Under the pieces are notes generated by a model, which saw only the letters and a list, made by a program, of their open reading frames with translations, searched no databases and was not told the origin of the DNA. 64,000 nucleotides of DNA, from positions 31,443,965-31,507,964 of the forward strand of contig CM026557.1 in NCBI GenBank assembly GCA_015143295.1. Reading direction: 5' to 3'. The stretch comes from Tetracentron sinense (taxonomy: Eukaryota > Streptophyta > Magnoliopsida > Trochodendrales > Trochodendraceae). Numbering within the stretch: the first letter of the stretch is position 1; each line of letters starts with the position of its first letter. Shown here piece by piece: positions 1 through 12,218 of this stretch. Both the position numbers and the translations under genes were made by a program.

Positions 1-1195
1 AGATCAATGATCTCTAAGACCTAGAGGGGGGGTGAATAGGTCTATCTAATAATTTCTAACCAATTTTAATTTTTCAATTAATGTGTTTAAAAATCAATGA
101 TTAACTCAATCAGACAATCCACACAAATCAAACACAGAAGATTTTTACGTGGAAAACCCTAACGGGAAAAACCACGGGACCTTGTCCAGCAATAAACTTC
201 ACTATGAAAAGATATCAAGTACAAGATAAGACCTTACCAAAACAGAAACTATGTTCCTAGGTATAGACTCTTACTCTTGATTTCCACGAACCAGCAGGTT
301 CGATCTCCGCCTTAGCAGCTTCGGTTCCACACCGACCAAATCTTTTCAAGCAACTTCAAATCCACGATCACACACGATCGATCTCCTTCCACGAAGGCTC
401 CGGATCAAACACCGGACACACACACAAGGTGTAGGGTTGTGAATCAATTTAGTAAATTTCAAACCCTAGAGGGATCTCATACAGATCTGAGATCACACAA
501 TGCAAGATCAAAGATTTTAATCTATACTTGCATTCTCTAGGATCTAAGAAAGAGGAGGGATCACAAAGATCTAATAAAAACAATTAGAAAAACCCTAGAA
601 GAGTTTCTCAGACCTCTACTCTTTCAAAAATTATCAAAAGACCCGAATTAGGTCTCTCAAAAGTTGTTTATATAGGGTTAAAAAAAGAATCCAGAAAAAG
701 AAAAATTCTTTTTACGGGGACCGATCGATCGGTGCTCACAACCGATCGCTCGGTTCACAACCGATCGATCGGTTCTAATGACCGATCGCTCGGTCTTAAA
801 ACATCTCTCTGGAAAATTTCCCCATACAAATATTTAGTCCAGTCGATAGCCACCGATCGCTCGGTAGGCCACCGATCGATCGGTCGCAATACCGAGCGAT
901 CGGTTGAGACAGAATTTTTGCCAAAATTAATTCATTTTATTTTTATTTGATTCAACTAAGATCAAATAACTTTGGTAGGCTTAAATCTATCCTCCTAGGT
1001 ATTTTTAGGGTTATCTAAGTCAAATCAAACCTAGGTAGGGGTCTCTAAGTCCATTACCTGTCTAGATCCGGAGTAGAACCTTTTTCTTCTCTTTCTTCTA
1101 TCTTCTTTAAGCTTTAGCTCTTCTCTTCTTTTCTGACAAGTTGAACATGACTCGAGGACTCGACTCAACTGACCTATCTAATGATCACGGAATTT
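1..1195 (-). mobile_element. Copia-type LTR, partial, reverse orientation
   Basis: This looks like a retrotransposon LTR running off the left edge of the window. Near base 20-45 it carries the run AGAGGGGGGGTGAATAGG, whose reverse complement also lies near the 3' end of the LTRs at 40306-42017. At 148-178 there is a hairpin-forming block (ACGTGGAAAACCC...GGGAAAAACCACGG) that, read on the minus strand, matches a layout common near the 3' end of plant Copia LTRs. A minus-strand TATA-like box (TATATAAA) lies at 667-674. No coding sequence is present. The right boundary is a guess, since the sequence passes into the truncated Copia element at about 1195-1220 without a recognisable TG/CA end. Orientation and class are inferred from the motifs, not from a linked pol gene. 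Confidence 0.6.
720..904. repeat. Cluster of ACCGATCG(A/C)TCGGT palindromes, copy 1
   Basis: Seven copies of a 14-bp perfect or near-perfect palindrome (ACCGATCGATCGGT, ACCGATCGCTCGGT and the reverse form) sit in 185 bp. Four lie in the first ~75 bp and three in the last ~52 bp. The spacer between them contains TGGAAAATTTCCCCATACAA and ends in CAGTCGATAG. The same 4+spacer+3 layout occurs at 22321-22507 and, inverted, at 38024-38210. Role unknown. Confidence 0.9.
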
Positions 1196-1221
1196 GCCAA
1201 CACCTATTTAGGGATTTACAA

Positions 1222-4200
1222 AGGGAAAGTGTTTCCACTGTGGTAAAATAGGCCACTGGAAGAGGAACTGTAGGACTTACCTCGCAACTCTTAAGAAGGG
1301 TGGCGGCAATACTCAAGGTATGAGATGCTTTGAGATATTGATTACTGTTGAGTCAAACTTTCTGGATAATCCTCCTTACTTATGGTGCATGGACTCTAGA
1401 TCCACTGTACATGTTTACAATTGTTTGCAGGGATTCAAGGAAACCAGAAAGCCGACCAAACAGGAGCAGAAGCTTAAAGTTGGCTCAGGTACAAATATTG
1501 CAGTGAAGTCAACTGGCTTGTTTACTCTTATTTACCTAATGGAAAGACATTAATTTTAGAAGACTGCTTTTATGTGTCTTCTGCACATCGTATTTTGATT
1601 TCAGTATCTAGACTTTTATGTTGTGGATTCTCTATCAATTTTAATTCAATTGTTGAAATTAAGAAAGATGGAATGGTCTTGATTACTGGTAATCTCATTA
1701 ATGGTCTTTATTTAATATTTCCTTTGGTAAATAATGAATGTCTGCAAAGTGACAATGCCTCATCATCTAGAATGTCTAGAATGAAGAGACATTGCACAGA
1801 ATCTACTTATCTTTGGCATAAGAGACTTGGTCACATTAATCTTGATAGGATCAAGAGATTGGTAATAGATGATCCCCTTGAATTTCTCAAGGTAGAACCA
1901 CTCCCTACTTGCGATTCTTGTCTCGAAGGGAAGATGACCAAGAAGCCTTACCCTAAAAAGGTGGGAAGAGCCGAAGAAAAGTTGAGACTCATACATAGTG
2001 ATGTATGTGGTCCATTTAACATTGTTGTACGATGGTAATACCAGTATTTTGTCACATTTACCAATGACTATTCAAGATATGGATATGTCAATTTGATGCA
2101 ACACAAATCTGACACCTTTGAAAAGTTCAAAGAATTCAGATTAGAAGTTAAGAATCAAACAGAAAAATTCATAAAGACACTTCGATCAAATCGAGGTGGT
2201 GAATACCTCACCAACGATTTTATGGATTACTTAACGGATAATGGGATTATCTCGAAATGGACAAGTCCTACCTCACCTCAGCAAAATGGAGTTTCTGGAA
2301 TAACAAACCGAACCTTATTATATATGGTTCGCTTTATGATGAGCCATGCCAATGTACCTTTCTATCTTTGGGGATCTGCTTTACAAACTGGCATTTACAT
2401 TCAGAACCGGGTTCCATCTAAGTCTATTCTGGTTACACCCTATGAATTGTGGACTGGGCGAAAACCTAGTTTACAACATCTAAGGGTATGGGGTTGTTTT
2501 GCGCATGTTCGCAAACTCGAACCCACTGAGTTGAAATCTAGAAAAGAAAAATGGAACATTGTAGGGTATCCAAAACAAACTAAGGGTTTCTATTTCTATT
2601 CCAAGGCAGACCAAACAATAGTTGTTAGGCATCATGCCACTTTCTTCGAAGAAGAAATAGATCTTCTTAAGAAGGTTGAATTTCATGAGATGAAAGATAA
2701 CTCAGCCAGTGTCCAAGATGAACCTAATCCTTCCACTAATGATTCTTCTAATTTTGTTCCACTGAGAAGGTCTGAAAGAGTTTCTAGACCACCAGATAGA
2801 CTTCAGTATTACAATAATGAGGTTTATTTAGTTACCCCTAATGATGAGGATACATATCCTAATACTTATCAGGAAGCTACATTAGATGTAGATGCATCTC
2901 AATGGAATAAAGCCATGAATGTTGAAATAGATTACATGTATGACAATGGTGTATGGACTTTAGTAGATCCACCAGATGGTATAAGGTCAATTGGATGCAA
3001 ATGGATTTACAAAAGGAAGAAGGGTGCTGATGGTAATGTGGAGACCTATAAAGCTAGACTTCTTGCAAAAGGTTACACTCAAATTCAAGGAGTTAATTAT
3101 GAGGATAAATTTTCACCTGTAGCAATGCTCAAATCCATCAAGATATTGCTGGGTATAGTTGCACACCATGATTATGAGATGTGGCAAATGGATGTCAAAA
3201 CTGCTTTCCTTAATGGAATGTTAGATGAAGACATCTATATGAAGCAACCTAAGGGCTTCATTGCTCCTAACTAGGAGAACATGGTATGCAAGCTCAACAA
3301 GTCGATATATGGTTTAAAACAAGCTTTCAAAAGCTGGAACCAAAGATTTGATCATTCGATCAAAGAATTTAGATTCCAAAAGAATTTAGAGGAATCTTGT
3401 ATATACAAGAAGGACAGTGGGAGAGCGGTAGTATTTCTAATTCTTTATGTAGATGACATCCTACTCATTTGGAATGATGTAGGGATGTTGTCATCAGTCA
3501 AGATATGGCTTTCTCAACATTTCTCAGTGAAAGACTTGGGAGAGGAATCCTATATTCTTGGAATAAAGATTCTAAGAGATAGAAAATGCCGAATGTTGGG
3601 ATTGAGCCAAACTTTCTACATAGACAAGATTTTATCTAGGTATAGTATGAGTGATTGTATGACAACTCTCATTCCTTTTAGACATGGTGTCACTTTGTCT
3701 AAAAAGATGGCCCCTACATCAGCTGATGAGATCGAGCAGATGAAGAGGTGCCTTTATGCTTCGACAGTTGGGAGCCTCATGTATGTTATGTTATGTACTA
3801 GACCAGATATCTGTCATGCAGTGGGAGTTGTTAGTCGGTTCCATAGCAATCCAGGTGTTAATCATTGGACTGCAGTGAAGCACATCACTAAGTACCTGAA
3901 AAGGACTAGGGATTATGTGCTTACTTTTCAATCAGAAGATTTAGTTGGATTGGGTTTTACTGATTCCGATATCCAATCTAATCCGGACAATAGAGCTTCC
4001 ACATCTGAGTATGTGTTCACACTGGGTGGTGCTGCTATCAGTTGGCGTATCATAAAGCAGAAGAGTATTGCAGACTCCACAGAGGTAAAATATATTGCAG
4101 CTTCTGAAGCGGCAAAAGAAACAGTCTGGTTCAGAAGATTTTTGTAAGAGCTAGGAAATATTCCTTCAACACTTGAACCTATTACTCTCTTTTGTGATAG

Positions 4201-4423
4201 TAATGGTGCAGTAGCTCATAACAAAGAACCTAGGAGCCACAAGAAGACGAAACATATGGAACGGAAGTATCATCTTATTCGTGAGATAATTGAAAGGCAA
4301 GATATTATTGTTACAAAGATTAGGTCTCAACTTAATGTTGCTGACCCAATGACTAAGGCTTTATTAGATAAAGTATTTGTAACACACTTACATAGTATGA
4401 AATTGAAATCTATGACACAATAA
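1222..4423 (+). pseudogene. Copia gag-pol polyprotein, 5'-truncated and broken
   Basis: This is the remnant of a Ty1/Copia polyprotein in the standard order. A gag CCHC zinc knuckle is at about 1225-1300 (KCFHCGKIGHWKRNC). A GAG-pre-integrase HHCC segment follows at 1790-1950 (HKRLGHIN...CDSCLEGK), then the integrase core (1990-2340), reverse transcriptase (2890-3640) and RNase H (3940-4420). The RT catalytic YVDD is intact at about 3448-3459. Damage includes a frameshift near 1525 and in-frame stops at 2036-2038, 3272-3274 (TAG) and 4145-4147; reading resumes in the same frame after each stop. The integrase second Asp is Asn (LRSNRGGEYL, codon 2189-2191), and the usual Glu after QQNGV is lost (SGITNRT), so two of three catalytic residues are gone. 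Most of gag and the 5' LTR are missing. It cannot be autonomous. Confidence 0.93.
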
Positions 4424-4429
4424 CTTTTA

Positions 4430-4443
4430 GGGCAAGTGGGAGA
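4430..4443 (+). other. Copia polypurine tract
   Basis: The purine-rich run GGGCAAGTGGGAGA lies 7 bp downstream of the Copia RNase H stop and directly before the LTR start TGTTAGACATG. This is where the plus-strand primer for reverse transcription is expected. Confidence 0.75.
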
Positions 4444-4444
4444 T

Positions 4445-5786
4445 TGTTAGACATGATGCCTAGAAAATTCATTTAGATTGTAAGATTCTTATTAATTTGA
4501 TTAACAGAGACTTCTTCTTTATCTATTGTGTATTCATTTTGGGTAATTGACCTTGAGCATGAGATGATCTATACGATATGAGATATCGATGAAGGTCCTT
4601 AGGTTATGTAGGAAAGTTATGTGATTGGATTATCACAGGTAGATATAACTTTCCAGTTCCTTATACCTTATATAGTTACAGCTATGGGTGAAGCTAGGAC
4701 TTCACTTATATGGCTGTCACTATGCTAAGATGTTCTCAATAGTTGAGATGTAGTTCTATATCGAACTATTGTAGTGGAGACTACACTTCAGCATATGGGT
4801 GCTTAAATGTACACTGACTAATTGCAATCAATGAGAGGCCTCTTGCATAAACATACTATCAGATAGTTGGTCTCTCATTCACATTGAACAATTTCAATGA
4901 TCCTTAGATCTGATGAGTTCATTTATAACTGAACAATAATTTGACTGTTTTGATTCCACCAAAGTATTCTCTAACTTAGGGAATACAATGCAGTGATAGT
5001 TGGATAGTCAGAAAGCTGTTCGAGTCATAATGAATTTCAAACAAGAAATCCATACTCATTAATTTGAGAGATTATCTAAGTTCTAAGTACAACAGTCGAT
5101 TAAGCTTAAATCCTGCATAGGTGATTTTGAAACAAAACAAGTTTAAAATATATTTTATTTAAAATGTATTTTACTTATTAAATGTTTTTCTCAAAATGTT
5201 TTACATGAGAAATTGTTTCTCATGGCTTAATCAAAAGTCTTGGAAACTCGAATGATGTGCAATGGGCAATGAGTTAGATAGTATAAATAATCTCGAAGGC
5301 CCATTATGGATAATGTACTTGGAAGGATCAATTGAATTAAAAATTTCATGTGGCAGGATCCGTATTGGTTAATGTTTTTACACTGGGATTCAATTGCAAC
5401 ATGGATATCTCACATCACTTGCAATTCCGATTAAATTCCTGTTTAGGGTCAATGGGATAACATTGAGTAAGCCAGGGTTTGAATGTCTCAGAGCAATCTG
5501 TGGAGATGCTCACATAAGAAATACGAGCTCATAAATTTGATTAAAAGTTAATCAATTATTTAAAAATGATTAAATGTTAATCATTGATTAAATAGATTAA
5601 AAGTTAATCTATGGTTTAAATTAATTATTAATTTAAATTAAGGGATTATATTAGTAATTATTTAATTGACCTAATTAAAGGGGAAATGGGTTTGACCCAT
5701 ATCCATAAACCCATAAAGTATGGATATTTAATATGGGCCTAAACCCATGGATTAAAACCCATGAATGGGGCGCCCACTTTAGTTCT
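4445..5786 (+). mobile_element. 3' LTR of the Copia element, truncated by the CACTA end
   Basis: The LTR starts with TGTTAGACATGATGCC right after the polypurine tract. About 1.34 kb of non-coding AT-rich sequence follows. No LTR end (CA plus target duplication) is visible before 5787, where a CACTA-type terminus begins, so the LTR is probably interrupted there. No matching 5' LTR exists in the window, so its full length cannot be given. Confidence 0.7.
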
Positions 5787-6285
5787 CACTACAAAATTCT
5801 TCATTTGTAACGGCGGTTGAAACCCTCCATTAGATTACAAATACCCGCCGTGATAGCATATCATGGAAGTGGAGTAAGCCGTCGACGATTATCTTGTCGG
5901 GGTATCATGTTGCGGCAGATATGGATGGCGATTTCCATGACCTGCTGTCTTATAACACGAAATGGCTGTGGTTACGAACTACCATAGTTCTATTTTTAAT
6001 ATGATTATTAAAATGGCCTGTTGCGTCGTATATTGACCCCCGTTACATATAACCAATATGATGGCGGTTACACCCGCCATTCTTTAGAATTTATTTGATG
6101 GCGTCTACGACCGTCGTCCTTTATAAATTATATGACGGCGTCTACTACCGCTATTATGTATAACAATAGTATGACGGTTGAAACCGCCAGGATATATTAC
6201 GGCGGTTCTGAACCACAGTCACAAAGTTTTAATAAATTAATTTAATATTCAATAAAATGGCGGGTGTAACTGCCGCTACTTGTAA
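5787..6285 (-). mobile_element. Probable CACTA (En/Spm) transposon terminus with subterminal repeats
   Basis: The sequence CACTACAAAATTC begins at 5787, matching the CACTA...AA type of terminal inverted repeat of plant En/Spm elements. About nine short inverted GC-rich motifs follow, of the form GGCGGT...ACCGCC or GGCGTC...GACCGTC (for example near 5807, 6063, 6100, 6135, 6173 and 6199). They stand out against AT-rich flanks and resemble the subterminal transposase-binding repeats of CACTA elements. The tnp2 and Ptta pseudogenes downstream are on the minus strand, so this would be the 3' end of that element. The opposite end (...GTAGTG with matching subterminal repeats) was not found, so completeness is unproven. 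Confidence 0.6.
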
Positions 6286-6675
6286 AAAATTAAAAGAAAA
6301 AGAATTTATTTTCAAAAAAAATTCGTTTTCTTTTTTCCTGTATTATTAGTACTTGTGAGCAATATAAAAATCAATAAACACGTATTGTACCTGTAAACAA
6401 TATATAATTCCAATTTAAAATAAAAAATTCATATCAGTCAATAACCAAAATGCCTCAAAGATTTAATATTAAAATTATATATACATGCCCATAAAAAGTA
6501 TCATGAAAAGTACACAGTCCTAAGGGAAATCAAATCAGAAAGTAGTCGCCTAGCTCCCTCCTGGCGATGGTCGGAAACCCGATAAGTGTGTGCTGCCGGC
6601 TCCCTCCTACAAAAAAAAATAATATACAATTTATTAATAATTTTTAGAAATGAAAAAATTTTAGATTGTAATAAT
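6286..6675. other. AT-rich spacer without recognised content
   Basis: This is non-coding sequence between the CACTA subterminal repeats and the satellite-like array. A GC-richer patch lies at about 6545-6607 (two CTCCCTCCT motifs). I see nothing else to support. Confidence 0.4.
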
Positions 6676-9501
6676 TAATAAATTTCTCAAGTACACTTTG
6701 GCCTAAACCTACCATCTTCCACCAAATCCAAACCGGGTGGTCGAAATTCGATCCCATTTCTTCTAGCGCGTGTATTTCAATATATCCTAAGTGTTGGAGT
6801 TGGTTTTGAGGGAATCTGATTCCGTTTGCCCGATTTGGGTACCGAGAAGGCCGAATCCATGTTTCTCAAGTATACTTCGGCCTAACCAACAAACGCCCAC
6901 CAAATCCAAATCGGGGGTCGGATTTCAATGCCATTTTTTCTAATGTGTGTATTCTAATATATCCTAAATGTTGGAGTCGGTTTCGAGCGATTCCGAGGCC
7001 GTGTGCTTGATTTGGGCACCAAGAAGGCCGAAATCCATGTTTTTTAAGTATGCTTTCGCCTAAATTTACCACCTCCCACCAAATCCAAACCGGGGGTCAG
7101 ATTTTGATGTCGTTTGTTCTATCATGTGTATTTCAATATATCCTAAATGTTGGAGTTGGTTTCGAGGGAATCCGAGGTAGTTTGCCCGATTTGGGCACCG
7201 AGAAGGTCGAAATCCATGTTTCTCAAGTATACTTCGGCCTAAACCAACAAACGTCCAACAAATCCAAACCGAGGGCCCAATTTCAATTTCGTTTCTTCAA
7301 ACGCGTCTATTTTAATATATCCTAAGTGTTGGAGTCGGTTTCGACCGATTCCTAGGCCGTGTGCCCGATTTGGGGACCGAGAAGGCCGAAATCCATGTTT
7401 CTCAAGTATGCTCTGGCCTAAACCTACCACCTTCCACCAAATCAGAACCGGCAGTCAGATTTCAATGTCGTTTCTTCTAGCGCATGTATTTCAATATATA
7501 CTAAGTGTTGGAGTTGGTTTAGAGGGAATCTGAAGCCGTTTGCTCTATTTGGGCACCGAGAAAGCCGAAATCCATGTTTCTCAAGTATACTTCGCCCTAA
7601 ACCAACAACCGCCCACCAAATCCAAATCAGGGGTCGGATTTCGATGTCATTTCTTCTAACATGTGTATTTTAATATATCCTAAGTATTGAAGTCGATTTT
7701 GAGCGATTCTGAGGCCATGTGCCCAATTTGGGCACCGAGAAGGTCGAAATCCATGTTTCTCAAGTATGCTCTGCCTTAAACCTACCACCTTCCATCAAAT
7801 CCAAACCGGGGGTCAGATTTTAATGTCATTTCTAGCATGTGTATTTAAATATATCCTAAGTGTTGGAGTTGGTTTCGAGAGAATCCAAGGCCGTTTGCCC
7901 GATTTGGGCACCGAGAAGGCCAAAATCCATGTTTCTAAAGTATGCTCTGGCCTAAACCTACCACCTTCCACCAAATCCAAACCAGGAATCGGATTTCAAA
8001 GCTGTTTCTTCTAGCACATGTATTTCAATATATCCTAAGTGTTGGAGTTGTTTTCGAGGGAATCCGAGGTCGTTTGCCCGATTTGGGTACCGAGAAGGCC
8101 GAAATCCATGCATGTTTCTCAAGTAAACTTCGGCCTAAACCAACAAAAGCCCAATAAATCCAAATCAGGGGTCGGATTTCAATGCCATTTCTTTTAACAT
8201 GTGTATTTTAATTTATCCTAAGTGTTGGAGTCGCTTTCGAGTGATTCCGAGGCCGTGTGCCCGATTTGGACACTGAGAAGGCCGAAATTCATACATGTTT
8301 CTCAAGTATACTTCGGCCTAAACCAACAAACACCCTCCAAATCCAAACCGGGGTTCGAATTTCAATACCGTTTCTTCTTACACGTATATTTTTATATATC
8401 CTAAGTTTTTGAGTCGGTTTCGAGTCATTCCGAGGTCATGTGCCCGATTTGGGCACCTAGAAGGCTAAAATCCATGTTTCTCAAGTATGCTTTGTCCTAA
8501 ACCTACCACTTTCTGTCAAATCCAAACCGGGGGTCAGATTTCAATGTCGTTTCCTCTAACCCATGTATTTTAATATATCATAAGTGTTGGAGTCGTTTTC
8601 GAGCGATTCCGAAGCCGTGTGCCTGATTTGGGCACTGACATGGCCGAAATCCATGTTTCTCAAGTATGCCATGGCCTAAACCTACCATCTTCCACCAAAT
8701 CCAAACTGGGGGTTGAATTTGATGTCATTTCTTCTAACGTCTGTATTTTACTATATCCTAAGTGTTGGAGTTGGTTTCGAGCGATTCTGAGGCCATGTGC
8801 TCGATTTGGGCAATGAGAATGCCGAAATCCGTGTTTCTCAAGTATGCTCTGGCCTAAACCGACCACCATCCACCAAATTCAAACCAAGAGTTAGATTTCG
8901 ATGCCATTTCTTCTAACTCATGTATTTTAATATATCTTAAGTGTTGGAGTTGGTTTCGAGCGATTCTGGGGCCATGTGCTCGATTTGGGCACCGAAAAGG
9001 CCGGAATCCATGTTTCTCAATTATGTTTTGGCCTAAACCTACCACCTTCTACCAATTCCAACCGGGGGTTGGATTTTGATGCTGATTCTTCTAACGCATG
9101 TATTTTAATATATGCTAAGTTTTGGAATCGGTTTCGAGCGATTCTGAGGCCGTGTACCCGATTTGGGCACCAAGAAGGCCGAAATCCATGTTTCTCAAGT
9201 ATGCTCTAGCCTAACCCTACCACCTTCCTCCAAATCCAAACCGGGGGTCGGATTTTGATGCCATTTCTTTCGACACATGAATTTTAATATATCCTAAGTG
9301 TTGGAGTTGGTTTCGAGCGATTCCGAGGCCGTGTGCCCGATTTGGGCACCGAGAAGGCCGACATCCATGTTTCTCAAGTATGCTTTAGCCTAAACCTACC
9401 ACCTTCCACCAAATTCAAACTGGGGATCAGATTTCGATCCCATTTTTTCTAGCACATGTATTTCCTTATATCCTAAGTGTTGGAGTTATTTCGAGGGAAT
9501 C
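6676..9501. repeat. ~179-bp tandem array (satellite-like), part 1, 16 units
   Basis: Direct repeats with an average period of about 179 bp, aligned on the TTTCTCAAGTA motif (near 6685, 6861, 7040, 7217, 7396, 7577 and so on to 9370). Two monomer types alternate early in the array. Type A has AACCTACCACCTTCCACC and a right part GAGGGAATCCGAGG...GTTTGCC. Type B has AACCAACAAACGCCCACC and GAGCGATTCCGAGG...GTGTGCC. Units from about 8475 to 9189 have an A-type left and B-type right part. The array is cut at 9501 by a solo LTR and resumes at 12219. It is non-coding, and the short ORFs that recur on both strands are by-products of the period. Confidence 0.95.
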
Positions 9502-12218
9502 TGTCGTGACCCGAAATACCCCCTAGGAGTTAAGGATACTTCAGTTCGTGACCGCCGTATCATACATCCCATATGACACATAAGGCATTCGTATCAACCT
9601 GTCAACATATATCAATATGTACGCAGCGGAAATAAACAGAAACAATATATAATAATTACTCCTATCATTTGATTCAAGTGTGAACCAACATAAAATATCC
9701 AAAATATGGAGTGGACAAGTCCCACTCTCAACACATACAAAACATCAGTATCTTCTCTCTATCTCTCAATAGAAATCAAAATCAGGCCGCCTATCCCGTG
9801 ATCCATCATCTTGGTAATGATCCATAGAGGGCTCCGGATTGTAGTACTCCTCCTCTATCCAAGGCTCCGTGCCACAGACATCGAAAGGAACACGAGCACC
9901 TGCCGAAGTCAATAATCGGCTGAGCATGGAATACTCAGTGTCTACAAACTACTAACTAACAGTGAGATAATAATAGCATAAAGCATGCCAGACATAGAGC
10001 CGTAGAGCATAGAAACCTGTGAAAACCCGTATTCATTCCAAAACAATTTTCTTATGAGTTTCTTATGAAATCCAAAACCGCATGAGTCTTATGAGTGTAT
10101 GAGAATCAAGTATTGTGAGTTCTTTGAATTCCTTAGAGTTCTTATGAATTCTTATGAGTCGTGAGGTCTCAGAACACTTATGAGCTTGTAAGGTTCTTAT
10201 GAGTTCTTGTGAGCCAGAGGTTAGTACCCATACAACCCTAAGCTACCAACCTCCTTGATTCTTGTGAGATTTCATATGAGCATTAACTTAGAGCCAGACC
10301 TGAGCACCCTAAAAAGACATAAAGCCGGGTATGTAAATACCCTTCACCGAATACATCGAAGTGGGCTGCTAAGGTCCTTGATTTCTTATGAGATTACTTA
10401 GAGCCATGCATGATATATCCTTGGATATACCCTACCCTTGACCAACCCGATGTTTGGTTTTATCAATGCTTATGAGCTTGGTAGCTTATGAGTTTTAGAG
10501 ATTCTTATGAATGCTTCGATAAACCGAACTTATACGAAATCATGGAGACATACAAGACTTATGAGCCTTAGAGTACTTGGAAAACAATAGAGTGCATAGA
10601 GTACTTGTGAACATCATGATAGCCTTAGAAAACTTGTAAACATGGAATCATATTCATATTACTTCAATAGTAGTCATAGTTTACACCCTCTATACAAATC
10701 ATCATCCAATCAACCCAATAAAATACTTTAATCATGGTTTTATTTAAGAAGAATAGAACATGGTAGGTAGTAGAGTGTATCTACCTTTTACAAGAACTCC
10801 TTTGAATCTGTAAAAGCTTTGAGAAAGCTTATGGAATCCACTCCAAGCTTGAAAAAGCTCGAGGAAGTGAAGATCGAGCTTCGGAAGCAAGAACAAGCTT
10901 CACCTAGCGATCCTTGACAAAGCACAAGCAAAACCCTTTGCAACAAACCCTAAATTCTCTCTCTTTTCTCTTAAAATCTTCTCTAAGGGTTGTTTAAACC
11001 CTTACCTACAAGTTTGGGGCTTTATATAGGCAAAGGGGTTGGTAAAAGACCCCTACACCCTTCAAAAATATCTCCCATGGTCGGTTTTCAGCAAAACTGG
11101 AAAGAGGGCTCGACCGGAGGTGTGACCGGTCACCCGGTAGTGTTTGGGACCCTCTAGAATAATTCTCCATACAAAAAAGTTCAAGACCAGTCGACCCCTG
11201 GTCTGACCAGTCGACCCTTAGTGGAGGGGTCGACCGCTGGTCTCCCACTCAAGCTGCCCTATTTTGTTTGCCTCGCTTTTGTAGCCATAACTTTTGACTC
11301 AATAATCCAATTTTGACAATTAAACTTGCGTTGGATTCTACATTCAAAGGGAAACAACTTTTATGTTCTTTACAAAGCCTAATTCTGAGTTTTAAAGGGT
11401 CGAAATGGGCCCACAAGTGGACTTTTCCAAACTGTTCCAGAAATTCTCGGCAGACCAGGTTCCAGAAATCCCACATTTGATTTTACTTCTAGTATAAATA
11501 TCAAAATTGATAAGAATGATCCTTAAAGAGGGGTTCAATACCTTTCCAAAGGTTCAAGAATCACTCAATTCCGATGAGAGACGACAAAACTAGAGGTCTA
11601 CAAAGATGAGGTTATGGTAAGACATTCACCCTCTTTGACACTTAGAGTATTTTATACTCTCTTACCTTTGGTCCAACACCATACTCACACCTCATTACTC
11701 ATTCCCCATGGGTTCTTAACCCACCTTGATGATCACTGAACACATACCAATATGCATGAGAGGTCCCGACCTCGTTATGCTTCGTGCACTAGCACTATTC
11801 ACCGTACTATTCACTAAGACCCTTTTAAGCACTTAGGGTATTTTATGCCCATGTTTTTTCCCACTTAGAGCATCTTTGTTCTCTATCTCTGAGATCCAAC
11901 ACACGCACATAAAACCCTCACTCGATTCACCATAAAACCAAGAACATACTAGAAGGCCTTAGGCCAATACCCAAGGGCACTAGTCACTACCCTATTCACA
12001 GCACTATTCACAACATTGTCAACTTAGTTCCCGGGGTTCTACATTCGCACATAGGATATTTTATACCCTATGATTTTATATACTGAGCGGATTATTCTAC
12101 TCTTCTTTTGAGACATTTTTCCCCTAATCAAGAACACCTAAAAGGCTTTAGGCCTTTACACACACTAGGCAGGTGCACTATTCACATGAACAGTGAACCT
12201 AAATTCCAGGGCTCTACA
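9502..12218 (+). mobile_element. Solo LTR, Ty3/Gypsy-type, 2717 bp
   Basis: It begins TGTCGTGACCC and ends GGGCTCTACA, and is flanked by the exact 5-bp duplication GAATC (9497-9501 and 12219-12223), which interrupts one satellite monomer. No coding, PBS or polypurine tract is present, so this is a solo LTR left by LTR-LTR recombination. The start (ACCCCCTAGGAGTTAAGG), a conserved hairpin CTGAGCATGGAATACTCAG near 9923 and the end relate it to the LTRs at 20439, 28001 and 37813. A TATA-like TTTATATAGG lies at 11031-11040. Downstream, at 11105-11235, are several GGTCGACC/GACCGGTC-type palindromes. Those positions match the place of the ACCGATCG clusters in the related LTRs. Confidence 0.93.

Noticed and set aside
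6866-9209. Many 60-90-codon ORFs in both strands sharing similar proteins
   Set aside because: They recur with the ~179-bp repeat period and lack any motif; they are by-products of the tandem array.
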